DNA of 64,000 nucleotides. Origin: CBDAQR01 sp965199055. GTDB taxonomy: Bacteria > Pseudomonadota > Gammaproteobacteria > Pseudomonadales > Halieaceae. The translations under genes and the position numbers were made by a program. The first letter of the stretch is position 1, and each line of letters opens with the position of its first letter. Shown one piece after another: positions 34,547 to 43,591 of the stretch. The notes beneath the pieces are model-generated. The model was given only the letters and a program-made list of their open reading frames with translations. It ran no database searches and had not been told where the DNA came from. The DNA is taken from positions 1,178,001-1,242,000 of the forward strand of contig CBDAQR010000003.1 in NCBI GenBank assembly GCA_965199055.1. Reading direction: 5' to 3'.

Positions 34547-35143
34547 ATGGTTATTTCACGCGCCGACTTATGGTCCCTGGAAGAATACGCCGAGGAGCGG
34601 CCCGCATTTCGGGCGCAGGTGATGGAGCACAAGAAGTCACGCCAACTGCCACTGGGCGAACACGCCAGGTTGTATTTCGAGGACGCCCTAACTATCAAAT
34701 ATCAGATTCAGGAGATGCTGCGCATTGAGAAGGTCTTCGAGGCGGAGGGCATCAACGAGGAACTGGATGCCTATAACCCATTGATTCCTGACGGTAACAA
34801 CTGGAAAGCCACGTTTATGCTCGAGTACGACGACCCAGCCGAGCGCGAACAGCAACTGGCGAAGATGGTTGGGATTGAAGACAAGGTCTGGCTACAGGTG
34901 GAAGGCTGCGAACGTATTTACGCAATTGCCGATGAAGACCTGGAACGCACTACCGAGGAGAAAACCTCCTCGGTGCACTTCATGCGCTATCAACTCGATT
35001 CAAGCATGATTAGCGCAATGAAACATGGCGCGAAGCTCTTCGCGGGCATAGAACACCCGGCGTATTCACTGGAAGCAATGGAAGTTGCCTCTAATGTGCG
35101 CGACTCATTGAGCAATGACCTGGTCGAGGTCACTCTCAACTAA
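34547..35143 (+). CDS. DUF3501 family protein
   Basis: A 198-residue protein of DUF3501, almost always encoded next to a rubrerythrin and a CCG Fe-S protein. Seen here: early S-R-A-D-L-W-S-L-E-E-Y, central Y-F-E-D-A-L-T-I-K-Y-Q-I-Q-E-M-L-R-I-E, and late S-S-V-H-F-M-R-Y-Q-L. The ATG at 34547 is chosen over a GTG at 34532 because of the GAGAGAG ribosome site. No cofactor motif is visible, and its function is unknown. It probably forms part of the peroxide-reduction complex. Confidence 0.85.
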   Translation: MVISRADLWSLEEYAEERPAFRAQVMEHKKSRQLPLGEHARLYFEDALTIKYQIQEMLRIEKVFEAEGINEELDAYNPLIPDGNNWKATFMLEYDDPAEREQQLAKMVGIEDKVWLQVEGCERIYAIADEDLERTTEEKTSSVHFMRYQLDSSMISAMKHGAKLFAGIEHPAYSLEAMEVASNVRDSLSNDLVEVTLN

Positions 35144-35150
35144 AACGCTA

Positions 35151-37232
35151 TCAATTAAAGCTGTAGTCCACCCGCAGGAAAGCATTAATACCGTATCCGG
35201 GTATTTTGCTTCCCTGAGCCAGGTCGGGATTGCCCATCACCCGATTGCGCCCAGCAAGATGATCTTCATAGTCCTCGTCTAGCAGATTGTCGACGCCAGC
35301 AGCTATGCGCAGATCTGAACTCAACTGCCACCAAGCACTGAGGTTGAGCAGCGCATAATCGTTCGTGGGCGTCTCACCGTTAGTTTCGCTGACATTATCT
35401 TGCTCGTCGTAGTAAACACCCTCGACACTCACTCCCCAGGGGCCGTTGCTGTAATCCAACGCGATGGACGTGTTAAAGGGTGAGATGCGATAAAGATCAT
35501 CGTCGATATCATCGCGCTCACCGCGCACATAATTGACCAATCCTCGCAGCGCCAGGCTATCGCTCAGCCGCATGGACCAATCCATATCGAAACCCCACAG
35601 CTTTGCATCAACATTATCGAATTGCAGCGGCGCGGGATTGCTGGTGCCATTATTCATATTCATCATGTTCACGAACATGTTGGCCGGCATGATGCTGCTG
35701 GGCACCCCCTGAATATAGTCTTCCACATCACGGTAAAAAGCGCGCGGTGACAGGCGCACAGTGCCGTTATCGAAGTCCAGGCCCAGTTCCACTTCATGGG
35801 CCACTTCAGGATCGAGTTCGATGTTGCCGGTGTACGTATAGCCATCGGCAAGACCGCCAGTGGCCTGCAGCGGCAACCACAAATAACGCTCCTGGTAGGA
35901 AGGAGAACGTGTTTTCCGTGCTACCCCCAGGTAGTAGCGTGTTGAGTCATCGGCTTCAAACCAGGCCTTCGCAACAACATCAACGTTATCGTCTGTTTGA
36001 TTCCGATCAGCGTTATTGAATGCATCGCGCAACATCTGCGCGGGTGGCATCATCATGGCTGGCGTACCATTCACCTTGTCGGCGTCCATCTCCACGCGGT
36101 CGTAGCGCAGTCCCAGTTCCGCGCTGAACGCGTTACCAAAGTCGTGCTGCCGCTCTGCAAACAGCCCCAGTACCTGACGTTCCGCGTCGTTAAAGTTCAC
36201 CACGAAGAACATGGGGTTGTTTGGGTTGTCGATGTCAGAGTTATGAGTGGAATCCAGGCCATCGGCACCCACCAGCCACTTGCCTGATTCATCCGGAATA
36301 GTAACGGCTACTTTAAAACCTAGATTCTCCGAATCGGTAGTATTGCGACGCCAATTCGCACCCGCTGTTGGCGCAGTGCGCAGATGATAATTTGTCATCT
36401 CGTGATCGAGGTCACTGCCAAACAACTTGGCATCCAGGCTCCAGGCAGCCGCGCGGTAGTTGTAGCCCAGGCTGTAGAGGTCGCCATCAATAAAGTCGAT
36501 ATCCATCGGCAGCGAGGGGGTGCCTGTGTCACCCGTTTCGCTGCGGGTGTAGCCCAGGTCAAAGGTATGCGCCCCCACCCTAAAGCCGTAGCCGATATCA
36601 TAACGATCACGTTCGTATTCCGAAGGCAGGATGTCACCATCGGGAAATTCTGCATCATCGCCTTGCTCGGTCATAGCTGCGACGCGCAGCCGATGCGTAT
36701 CATTGACTGCAAATACCGTTGCACCCAGCTGCGTGCCCTGGTTCACCGTCTGCCCTGACCCCACGACATGGCCAGACACATCGAACCCGCTGCCACTGGT
36801 GAAGTCACGCTGGGCGGTGACAGCGTTGATCGCACCACCTATCGACTCCTGCACGACGGAAACCGGCGCTATGCCGCGATAGAGTTGCAGCGATTCCAGC
36901 TGCGCAGCCGCGGCATAGGACAGCGGCGGGTCCATCCAGTTCGGTCCTGCAGGCGCCAACTGGGTACCGTCCAGCTGGACGCCTACACGGGGGCCAAACA
37001 TACCCCGATACTGCGGAATGCCTGTCAGCGGGCCGTTAGCATTAACGTTCGCTCCCGGCGCCTTTTTGAGAAGCTGCGCCGCGTCTGGAGAAATCTCCAA
37101 GGCCTCTACGACTTCAATGGTCCTCGTTTCGTGACTGCCGCGAACCACGACTTCTTCAATATGGTCCGCCTGGACGATGCCACTTAACACAAGCAGGCTA
37201 GCGGGAAGTACACCGCGATGCATGATGCTCAT
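35151..37232 (-). CDS. TonB-dependent receptor, possibly copper type
   Basis: Outer-membrane TonB-dependent transporter of 693 residues from ATG 37232 (GGAGAG just upstream; 37259 would extend without support). It has a signal peptide, TonB-box-like E-E-V-V-V-R-G, plug (Q-Y-R-G-M-F-G-P-R-V, E-S-I-G-G-A-I-N-A-V) and a barrel ending R-V-D-Y-S-F-N. Two loops are unusually rich in Met: near residue 395 (A-M-M-M-P-P-A-Q-M) and near 525 (M-F-V-N-M-M-N-M-N-N). Together with the plug segment N-W-M-D-P-P-L-S-Y this resembles the OprC/NosA copper receptors, but I am not certain. It is divergent from the GGDEF-like gene. Confidence 0.88.
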   Translation of the reverse strand: MSIMHRGVLPASLLVLSGIVQADHIEEVVVRGSHETRTIEVVEALEISPDAAQLLKKAPGANVNANGPLTGIPQYRGMFGPRVGVQLDGTQLAPAGPNWMDPPLSYAAAAQLESLQLYRGIAPVSVVQESIGGAINAVTAQRDFTSGSGFDVSGHVVGSGQTVNQGTQLGATVFAVNDTHRLRVAAMTEQGDDAEFPDGDILPSEYERDRYDIGYGFRVGAHTFDLGYTRSETGDTGTPSLPMDIDFIDGDLYSLGYNYRAAAWSLDAKLFGSDLDHEMTNYHLRTAPTAGANWRRNTTDSENLGFKVAVTIPDESGKWLVGADGLDSTHNSDIDNPNNPMFFVVNFNDAERQVLGLFAERQHDFGNAFSAELGLRYDRVEMDADKVNGTPAMMMPPAQMLRDAFNNADRNQTDDNVDVVAKAWFEADDSTRYYLGVARKTRSPSYQERYLWLPLQATGGLADGYTYTGNIELDPEVAHEVELGLDFDNGTVRLSPRAFYRDVEDYIQGVPSSIMPANMFVNMMNMNNGTSNPAPLQFDNVDAKLWGFDMDWSMRLSDSLALRGLVNYVRGERDDIDDDLYRISPFNTSIALDYSNGPWGVSVEGVYYDEQDNVSETNGETPTNDYALLNLSAWWQLSSDLRIAAGVDNLLDEDYEDHLAGRNRVMGNPDLAQGSKIPGYGINAFLRVDYSFN

Positions 37233-37331
37233 AAATCTCTCCAACTGAATGGCGCGCATTGTAATAATTTCCTGCGATTCTGTGATGTGACACGTTGTCG
37301 CACCCCAATTAGCTGGGTGTATACTCTAGTT

Positions 37332-39077
37332 ATGGCTAATGCCTTTAAAAACATGCTGTTACTGGCGCTATGGCTGGGCTTCGCAATGCCAGGCCAGGGG
37401 CTGGAATTGACGTCGGACACGCCGGTGACCCCACTCATCAGCTACGCCGAGCTGTATGAAGATACCGAGGCCAGCATCACCCTGGAGCAGGCAATACAGG
37501 CACACCAGAGCGGCCTGTTCCATCCGTTCGGCATCGATGACGTCTCTCAGGGCATTAGCGGTTCTGCGTTCTGGCTGCGCCTGGAAATTTTTAATGATTC
37601 TTCCAAGCCCATCCAGTGGGTGCTGTTCCATCGATATGGCTTTACGCAGCTAACCGATGTGTACATTTTTGACCCGGCCGAAGAAGACAAAGGCATCGTC
37701 GACTATCTGGTGCATTTCAGCATCGGTGAGGAGACACCATTCGAGGAAAGACCGATACGGTTTCGCTCCATCGCTGTACCAGCGCAACTGGGTGCGCACG
37801 AAAGCCAGGTAATCTACGTTCGCCAGGGCGTGAATTACGCCAACACACAACACCTGGCCTGGAGCATTGCGCCACGCTTGGCGTTCGACAACTACGTCGC
37901 CGATAACCGCAGCGTTCACTTCTTCTTCTACGGCATCATGGCGGCGTTCATCATCGTGGCCGGCATGACGGCAATACGCTCTCGCTCACTGCTGCTCGGC
38001 CTGTATAGCACCTATCTCTTTATGGCCTCACTGAGCTGGGCCGAGATGGCGGGACACCTCTCGGAGATGGTGTTCCCCGACAATCCCATTGTCAGCACAC
38101 AGATCAGCAATTTTGTCATGTTTGTCACCGGCGGACTCATGTTCGAGCTGGGCAGGCGCTTCCTGCGACTGAGCCAGAACATGCCGGTGATGGACCGCGC
38201 CTTCCAGGTTGCCACCGTGTTTTGCGTGGCGGGAATCATCACTGCCTACCTCGGCATGGGCGCGATCAGTACTCTGTTCCTCTACAGCCTCGTGTTCTTT
38301 ATGGGCATCTTCCCTCTCATCGGGGTGCTCATCTGGCGAAAAGGTTTCGGCTACGTCCGTTGGTTCGTGGTCGGGCTATGTATACACGCCGTTACGCTGG
38401 TAATGCTGGGCATGGCCGGCGCCGGAGTACTGAATCACGCGGTGGTCTACTACTGGATCTCGCAGTTTATATTGGTGCTGGAGGCTGCGGTATTTGGCCT
38501 CGCCCTGGCTGAACGCGTAGTGGACGCGCGACGCCGCACCAGAGAGGAAGAACGCGCCTGGCGCGAAGCACAACGCCACTCCGATACCGACGCGCTGACC
38601 AACCTGCCTAATCGACGCAAATTCGAGCAACGCCTGGGTAATCATCTGAAAACGGTGGAAGGTGCCCGCAATACGCACCTGGCGGTGCTGGATATCGATG
38701 GTTTCTCAGAGATCAACGCCAAATGGGGGCACGCCGCCGGTGACCACGTACTCTGTGAACTGGCACACCTGCTACAGGAGTCTGTGCGAAGCCACGACTT
38801 TGTTGCTCGCTATCGCGGCAGCCGCTTTGTCATGCTGCTTACCGAAACCAATCTTGATTCTGCGCTGCTGGTGATTGATCGGATTCGCGGAAAATTCGAG
38901 AGCAATGCCTCGCAATGGGAAGACGCTGCCGAGATTCAGCATACCTTCAGTGCTGGTGTCGCCACCACCAACATGAACAGCACCTCCGCATTACTGCTCG
39001 ACGAAGCCAACCGCGCGCTGGCGCTGGCCAAGCAAGGCGGCAAAAACAAGGTGCTTACGCTAACAGAAGCGGCCTAG
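37332..39077 (+). CDS. 7TMR-DISM sensor with degenerate GGDEF domain
   Basis: Membrane signalling protein of 581 residues. A signal sequence and periplasmic 7TMR-DISM extracellular domain (to ~185) are followed by seven membrane helices (~195-400), a short coiled coil and a GGDEF domain (~420-581; D-A-L-T-N-L-P-N-R-R-K-F). The active-site G-G-D-E-F is replaced by R-G-S-R-F, so cyclic-di-GMP synthesis is not expected. The inhibitory-site R-x-x-D (R-S-H-D) is kept exactly five residues upstream, so it may still bind cyclic-di-GMP as a receptor. ATG 37332 is used because it opens the signal peptide. It overlaps the convergent GDPD gene. Confidence 0.87.
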   Translation: MANAFKNMLLLALWLGFAMPGQGLELTSDTPVTPLISYAELYEDTEASITLEQAIQAHQSGLFHPFGIDDVSQGISGSAFWLRLEIFNDSSKPIQWVLFHRYGFTQLTDVYIFDPAEEDKGIVDYLVHFSIGEETPFEERPIRFRSIAVPAQLGAHESQVIYVRQGVNYANTQHLAWSIAPRLAFDNYVADNRSVHFFFYGIMAAFIIVAGMTAIRSRSLLLGLYSTYLFMASLSWAEMAGHLSEMVFPDNPIVSTQISNFVMFVTGGLMFELGRRFLRLSQNMPVMDRAFQVATVFCVAGIITAYLGMGAISTLFLYSLVFFMGIFPLIGVLIWRKGFGYVRWFVVGLCIHAVTLVMLGMAGAGVLNHAVVYYWISQFILVLEAAVFGLALAERVVDARRRTREEERAWREAQRHSDTDALTNLPNRRKFEQRLGNHLKTVEGARNTHLAVLDIDGFSEINAKWGHAAGDHVLCELAHLLQESVRSHDFVARYRGSRFVMLLTETNLDSALLVIDRIRGKFESNASQWEDAAEIQHTFSAGVATTNMNSTSALLLDEANRALALAKQGGKNKVLTLTEAA

Positions 39078-40444
39078 TCGCAGCTGCGCTGCGCCGGCGG
39101 CGTATTCAGAATATCCAGAAGTAGCAGAGGCCGGTCGGTCATAATGGCATCGACCTGCAAGTCGATCATCTCCAGCATCTCCTCACAGGTATTGATCGTC
39201 CACACCTGCACCGCCAGATTGGAATTATGCGCGTCCTGCACGAAATCCTCTGTCACCACGCGTAGCTCAATATCGACCTGACCAATCTGCGAGGTGTCGG
39301 GCGGGACCTGGAAAGCGACGTGCTCGGGCACCGGCGGCATGGGGTTGTCACCAATCGAGCTGAACACCAGCAAGGTGCCTTGATCCAGCGGCACTGAGGT
39401 GTGAATACACGGCGCAGCGGCCTTGAACGCGTTGGCGTCCGAGTCGACAAAGGACGCGGCAATCAAATCGGTATGGCGGCCGTAGCGCTTAAGCTCATCG
39501 GCAATCTGTTGCTCATAATTGCCAACACCGTCGAGGTCTGGCTTCAGCTCGACATTGAGCAACTCATGGGGAAAGCGTTGCAGCGCCTCTGCCAGGGTTG
39601 GCACCTGAAAATCCTCGGCCCGATAACCTGCAGGCGGTGGTTTGTCGCCAGTGGCGATACCGCGAAATACATACTCTTCTTCGGGGCGATCATGGGGCGT
39701 ACCCACACCGGGGACGAACCAATAGGCTGCATCGAGAGCCTTGATCTCAGCCAGCGTGAGGTCGACGACGTTACCGGTGCCGTTGGTGGTTCGATCCACA
39801 TCCAGATCATGCAGAATGACCAAGTGATTGTCCTTGGTCTGGTAGACATCCATCTCCAGCACATCGGCGCCCGCAACAGCGACTTCCGAATAGGCGTAGA
39901 GGGTGTTCTCTGGAAAATCGATGACGCCCCCTCGATGCGCATAGCTAAGCGGATCAGCGCCATTGACCCGCCAGCGGTTGGGGTCGGCCTTCACGTAAGG
40001 GGTGTCACATGCTGTGTCGTCATTGGAAATAGTGCCCAGGGTGCTGGCAGCAGTTGCGGACGCATTACCCGTCACCGTGAACGAGAGATCGAAGGTTTCC
40101 GCCAGCTCTTCTTCGGCGTCACCGAGAACTTCAACCACGATCTCCGCCTGCAGTTTCCCAGGGGGAATCTCAATTTCACCACTAACATCCAGGTAATCGA
40201 TACCGGCGGTGGCCGTGACAGCAGATGTCTCATAACTGACAAAGACAGATTCCGGCTGCGCAGAAGTGATCGCCGCAATAAAGCGCAGCTCGCTCATTTC
40301 TCCGGGTGCACCTTCCGGAACAGCGCGCGGGAAAACCGTTAACGAAGTTGGGGCAACGTCGGGCGCGGGCGAGAAGCTGTCGTTACCGTCGGAGCAAGCG
40401 ACGAGCAGAGCGGATGCCAACAGTAAGCTATAACGCATGATCAT
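39074..40444 (-). CDS. Glycerophosphodiester phosphodiesterase lipoprotein with Calx-beta domain
   Basis: A 456-residue lipoprotein (lipobox L-V-A-C17). A Calx-beta-like domain lies at ~35-145 (late G-I-D-Y-L-D-V-S-G-E, D-x-x-x-E-L-A-E-T-F-D-L). A GDPD TIM barrel follows at ~165-450 and would hydrolyse glycerophosphodiesters to glycerol-3-phosphate. Catalytic features are Y-A-H-R-G-G with P-E-N-T, E-M-D-V-Y, I-L-H-D and E-L-K-P. The fusion of Calx-beta to GDPD is uncommon but not unique. The final E-M-I-D-L-Q-V-D-A-I-M-T-D-R-P matches the family end. It probably faces the periplasm or outer membrane and scavenges phosphate or lipid headgroups. Confidence 0.9.
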   Translation of the reverse strand: MIMRYSLLLASALLVACSDGNDSFSPAPDVAPTSLTVFPRAVPEGAPGEMSELRFIAAITSAQPESVFVSYETSAVTATAGIDYLDVSGEIEIPPGKLQAEIVVEVLGDAEEELAETFDLSFTVTGNASATAASTLGTISNDDTACDTPYVKADPNRWRVNGADPLSYAHRGGVIDFPENTLYAYSEVAVAGADVLEMDVYQTKDNHLVILHDLDVDRTTNGTGNVVDLTLAEIKALDAAYWFVPGVGTPHDRPEEEYVFRGIATGDKPPPAGYRAEDFQVPTLAEALQRFPHELLNVELKPDLDGVGNYEQQIADELKRYGRHTDLIAASFVDSDANAFKAAAPCIHTSVPLDQGTLLVFSSIGDNPMPPVPEHVAFQVPPDTSQIGQVDIELRVVTEDFVQDAHNSNLAVQVWTINTCEEMLEMIDLQVDAIMTDRPLLLLDILNTPPAQRSCD

Positions 40445-40527
40445 GTGAGGCTCTTGTCATTAATCGGGAGCCAATTGCGGTTGCAATCGGGCGGCCATTC
40501 TACACATTCTCCGCGTCAGGAAAAGTC

Positions 40528-40944
40528 TTACTGCCAGGCGCCGAGAATGGCACCCATCACGGCAAACATCAGTACCAGATAGCCACAATCCACTAGCCAC
40601 AAGCTGAAAGGCTTCAACGCGAAAAGATAATTGATACCCATCGATGTGGCGACAAACAACACTGAAACCTCGAGACCGAGAATGATCCCGTTGACGAGGT
40701 TTACTTCCTGCAACAATGGGCTGCCTACCAGGATCGCTAACGCGAAAGCCACAACGAAGGTGAGCAAAAAGGACACGCCGAAGATCATGGCGGTATTGCC
40801 ACCGGCAATTTGCTCATCACTGAGCCCATTTAGCGCTTGCCAGCGCTTACCGAAAAGCGGCCCGTACCAGATTCCGCCTAGAACAAAGGCAGACACAGCA
40901 GAACTGAGTACCGCCCAGAAATTAATGGTGACATCGATCTCCAT
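40528..40944 (-). CDS. DUF1761 membrane protein
   Basis: A 138-residue inner-membrane protein with four predicted helices (about 9-28, 50-72, 83-102 and 114-135) and the family's G-G-I-W-Y-G-P-L-F-G-K-R-W near residue 23. DUF1761 has no known function. It stands alone, 47 nt from the epimerase gene on the same strand. A short spacer with nothing recognisable separates it from the GDPD gene. Confidence 0.82.
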   Translation of the reverse strand: MEIDVTINFWAVLSSAVSAFVLGGIWYGPLFGKRWQALNGLSDEQIAGGNTAMIFGVSFLLTFVVAFALAILVGSPLLQEVNLVNGIILGLEVSVLFVATSMGINYLFALKPFSLWLVDCGYLVLMFAVMGAILGAWQ

Positions 40945-40991
40945 GGGATAAGCCTCTTATTGTACTTATCCCTGAAGCATAGCATCCCCGG

Positions 40992-41984
40992 CTAGGCGTA
41001 GCCGTTTTCGCGGAACCAGTTGATGGCATCCTCGATAGCGGTTTCAATCGGACTCTGGGGCATGCCGAGCTCCGTGACCGCCTTGGTGGCATCGATATAG
41101 CATTCCTGCAACACAAAGTTGGTGTTCTTGACGGTCGTCATCGGTGCCTTGCCAGTGATCTTTGACCAAAGCTCCATGAGTCTGGCCACGCGCAGCATCA
41201 TGCTCGCAGAAACTTCCTGAGTGGCGACATCCTTCATGCCAGCAATGTTACCAATCATCTGCAGAATTTCTTTGTTGGTCATATTGGCCTCGCTGTTGGC
41301 GAGGCAATAAGACTCGCCAATGCCACCCTTCTCCATCGCGAGAATATGGCCGCGGGCTACATCGCGAACGTCGACGGGGCACACGCCGCCCTGCCAGTAG
41401 TTTTTCGCCTTGCCCTTGAGGACATTGAGAATCAGGGTGCCGGTGGGTGTGGGCATGCGGTCGCCAGGACCCAACGGCAAACCCGGCATCACAGATGTGA
41501 CCGGCAAGCCCTTGCAGACCATCCCCTTCACCACATGGTGAGAAATGAACTTGGAAAGAATGTACTCACTTGCCCAGGGCCAGGAATTGAAAGGCGTTTC
41601 CTCATTCGATTTCTTACCCGGCTCGATGCCGATCGCGGCTATGGAGCTGGTGTACACAATCTTTTCCAGATCGGCTTTGAGCGCGGCCTTCATCAACGCC
41701 TCAGTGCCCTGCACGTTGATCTTGTAGTGCAGGTCTGGGTCTTTGGTCCAGATCGCAAATAGCGCCGCCAGGTGGTACATCTTTTCTACCCCCTTCAATG
41801 CCGGCGCCAGGGAATCATGATCGAGAAGGTTGCCCTCGACAAATTCAACGTCCATACCATCCAGCGGAGAACGGTCTTCTCCCGGCATTACCATCACCCG
41901 CACCTCGTCGCCCTGCTCTAACGCCATGCGGGTAACGTGGTTTCCAATAAAGCCGGTGCCACCGGTGATCAGTACTTTGCTCAT
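40992..41984 (-). CDS. NAD-dependent epimerase/dehydratase (extended SDR)
   Basis: A 330-residue extended short-chain dehydrogenase. The Rossmann motif T-G-G-T-G-F-I-G lies at 7-14, H-L-A-A is the usual mid-motif, and the active site is S-S with Y-I-L-S-K (Tyr-x-x-x-Lys). The sequence type is like dihydroflavonol-4-reductase / hopanoid-associated epimerase proteins; the substrate is unknown. The frame is open to 42209, but ATG 41984 is preferred because it begins the Rossmann fold and the upstream part would overlap the divergent YaeQ gene. A repeated palindrome lies 20 nt upstream of this start. Confidence 0.88.
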   Translation of the reverse strand: MSKVLITGGTGFIGNHVTRMALEQGDEVRVMVMPGEDRSPLDGMDVEFVEGNLLDHDSLAPALKGVEKMYHLAALFAIWTKDPDLHYKINVQGTEALMKAALKADLEKIVYTSSIAAIGIEPGKKSNEETPFNSWPWASEYILSKFISHHVVKGMVCKGLPVTSVMPGLPLGPGDRMPTPTGTLILNVLKGKAKNYWQGGVCPVDVRDVARGHILAMEKGGIGESYCLANSEANMTNKEILQMIGNIAGMKDVATQEVSASMMLRVARLMELWSKITGKAPMTTVKNTNFVLQECYIDATKAVTELGMPQSPIETAIEDAINWFRENGYA

Positions 41985-42003
41985 ATTTGCGTCCTTTTCG
42001 CCC

Positions 42004-42018
42004 CACCCTCGGAGGGTG
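42004..42018. repeat. Perfect palindrome, copy 2 of an intergenic repeat
   Basis: Same CACCCTCGGAGGGTG 7-1-7 palindrome as at 4636, inside an identical 19-nt block (42000-42018). It lies between the divergent epimerase and YaeQ genes. Confidence 0.6.
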
Positions 42019-42113
42019 AGTGCACAGTCTAAGCCGTTCGGGGGCGCTGCGGGCAGTGCCGATCTGGCCAGAATGTGCGTGCATTTTCTGTCAGTTTCAG
42101 CAAGGCTAGCGCG

Positions 42114-42650
42114 ATGGCCCTGAAATCCACCATTTTCAAAGCGTCGCTGAACGTTGCCGACACTGACAGGCACGTGTACAACGACTTTGCGCTCACCGTG
42201 GCGCGACACCCGTCCGAAACCGATGAACGCATGATGCTGCGAATCCTGGCGTATGCGCTACACGCATCGGAAACGCTGGGCTTTGGGCGCGGCATTAGCA
42301 CGGAAGATGAGCCCGATCTGTGGGAGAAGAACCTCACTGACGATGTTTTGCACTGGATCGATCTGGGCACGCCGGAGCCCGACCGCTTGCGCAAAGCCTG
42401 CGGGCGATCCGAGCAGGTTACACTCTATGCGTATGGGCGCCGCGCCGTGCCAGTCTGGTGGGAGAAACATGCCGAAGCATTAGCACGATTCGACAACCTC
42501 AAGATTTTCGAGATCGACGGGGATAGCTGCACCGCGCTGGCGGCCCTGGCTGCGCCCTCGATGCAACTGCAGGCGACCATCAGCGAGGGAGAAGCCTGGA
42601 TCAGCGCGGGAGACACGCAGGTCGCCGTCAATCCTGTACGACTTAAATAA
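42114..42650 (+). CDS. yaeQ: YaeQ family protein
   Basis: A 178-residue YaeQ protein, a PD-(D/E)xK-like nuclease fold of uncertain function first linked to suppression of RfaH loss. Signatures seen: M-A-L-K-S-T-I-F-K-A at the start, D-F-A-L-T-V-A-R-H-P-S-E-T-D-E-R-M-M-L-R, E-D-E-P-D-L-W-E-K, W-I-D-L-G-x-P and the W-W-E-K-H segment. The start at 42114 matches the conserved N-terminus; 42075 would add an unsupported tail. Confidence 0.93.
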   Translation: MALKSTIFKASLNVADTDRHVYNDFALTVARHPSETDERMMLRILAYALHASETLGFGRGISTEDEPDLWEKNLTDDVLHWIDLGTPEPDRLRKACGRSEQVTLYAYGRRAVPVWWEKHAEALARFDNLKIFEIDGDSCTALAALAAPSMQLQATISEGEAWISAGDTQVAVNPVRLK

Positions 42651-42744
42651 AAGGCGCATTCATCTCCTGCGCCAGCCTGAGCTAGACTTCTGAAACACCT
42701 CACCATCATTGAACGCAAACTGAAATTGAAGGAGCAGTGACACA

Positions 42745-43572
42745 ATGCACCCCGCGCTTATCAAGAATAATGTTGCCGTGATCACTGGCGCCGCCGATGG
42801 CATCGGCCTGGCGGCCGCCAAGAAATACGCCGCCCTGGGCATGCGTGTCTGTATGGCAGATATCGACGCCGACAAACTCGCCGAAGCCGCCGCTGGTGTC
42901 GAGGACGCTATCGCGGTTGCTACTGACGTGACCGACCTCAGTCAGGTTCAGAACCTGCACGAACAAGCCCGAGACGCTTTCGGCCAAGTAGACGTGCTGA
43001 TGAACAATGCCGGGGTCGGCTTGCCGACCCAAAGCTGGAGCGAACATGCCAACTGGAGCAAGGTACTCGACATCAATTTAGGGGGCGTCGTTAACGGCGT
43101 GCAAACTTTCGCTCAGGGCATGGTCGACCAAGGCACCCCCGGCTTGATCATCAACACCGGCTCGAAACAGGGCATCACCTGCCCGCCCGGCAGTCCGGCG
43201 TATAACGTGAGTAAAGCCCCGGTGAAGGCACTGACCGAAGCGTTGCAGCACGATCTTCGCAATACCGAAAACTGCCAGATCTCCGCCCACCTGCTGGTAC
43301 CGGGTTTTGTCTACAGCGGCATGGTAAGGCAGTGGCTACCCGAAAAGCCCGCTGGGGCCTGGACCTGTGAGCAAACCGTTGATTTCATGGTGGACTCCCT
43401 AAGCAATGGCGACTTCTACATCATCTGTCCGGACAACGATGTGGACCGCCCCACCGACAACAAACGCATGGCCTGGGCGATGGGCGATCTGATCGAGAAC
43501 CGCCCTCCGTTGTCGCGCTGGCATCCAGACTACGCCGAAGCATTCGAGGCACATCTGCAATCTGATGGTTAA
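42745..43572 (+). CDS. SDR-family oxidoreductase
   Basis: Short-chain dehydrogenase of 275 residues. Cofactor loop T-G-A-A-D-G-I-G at 14-21, N-N-A-G at 87-90, Ser140 and Tyr153/Lys157 (Y-N-V-S-K) give a complete active site. Asp39 after the second strand suggests NAD preference (inference). The C-terminus (R-P-P-L-S-R-W-H-P-D-Y) is of the type found in cis-diol or alcohol dehydrogenase-like SDRs. It follows yaeQ by 94 nt and has a GGAG ribosome site. Substrate unknown. Confidence 0.88.
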   Translation: MHPALIKNNVAVITGAADGIGLAAAKKYAALGMRVCMADIDADKLAEAAAGVEDAIAVATDVTDLSQVQNLHEQARDAFGQVDVLMNNAGVGLPTQSWSEHANWSKVLDINLGGVVNGVQTFAQGMVDQGTPGLIINTGSKQGITCPPGSPAYNVSKAPVKALTEALQHDLRNTENCQISAHLLVPGFVYSGMVRQWLPEKPAGAWTCEQTVDFMVDSLSNGDFYIICPDNDVDRPTDNKRMAWAMGDLIENRPPLSRWHPDYAEAFEAHLQSDG

Positions 43573-43591
43573 TCACAGACCCACTTAGCCC

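Noticed and set aside
39401..40342. Forward open frame of 313 codons
   Set aside because: Antisense to the GDPD lipoprotein, which has all catalytic motifs.
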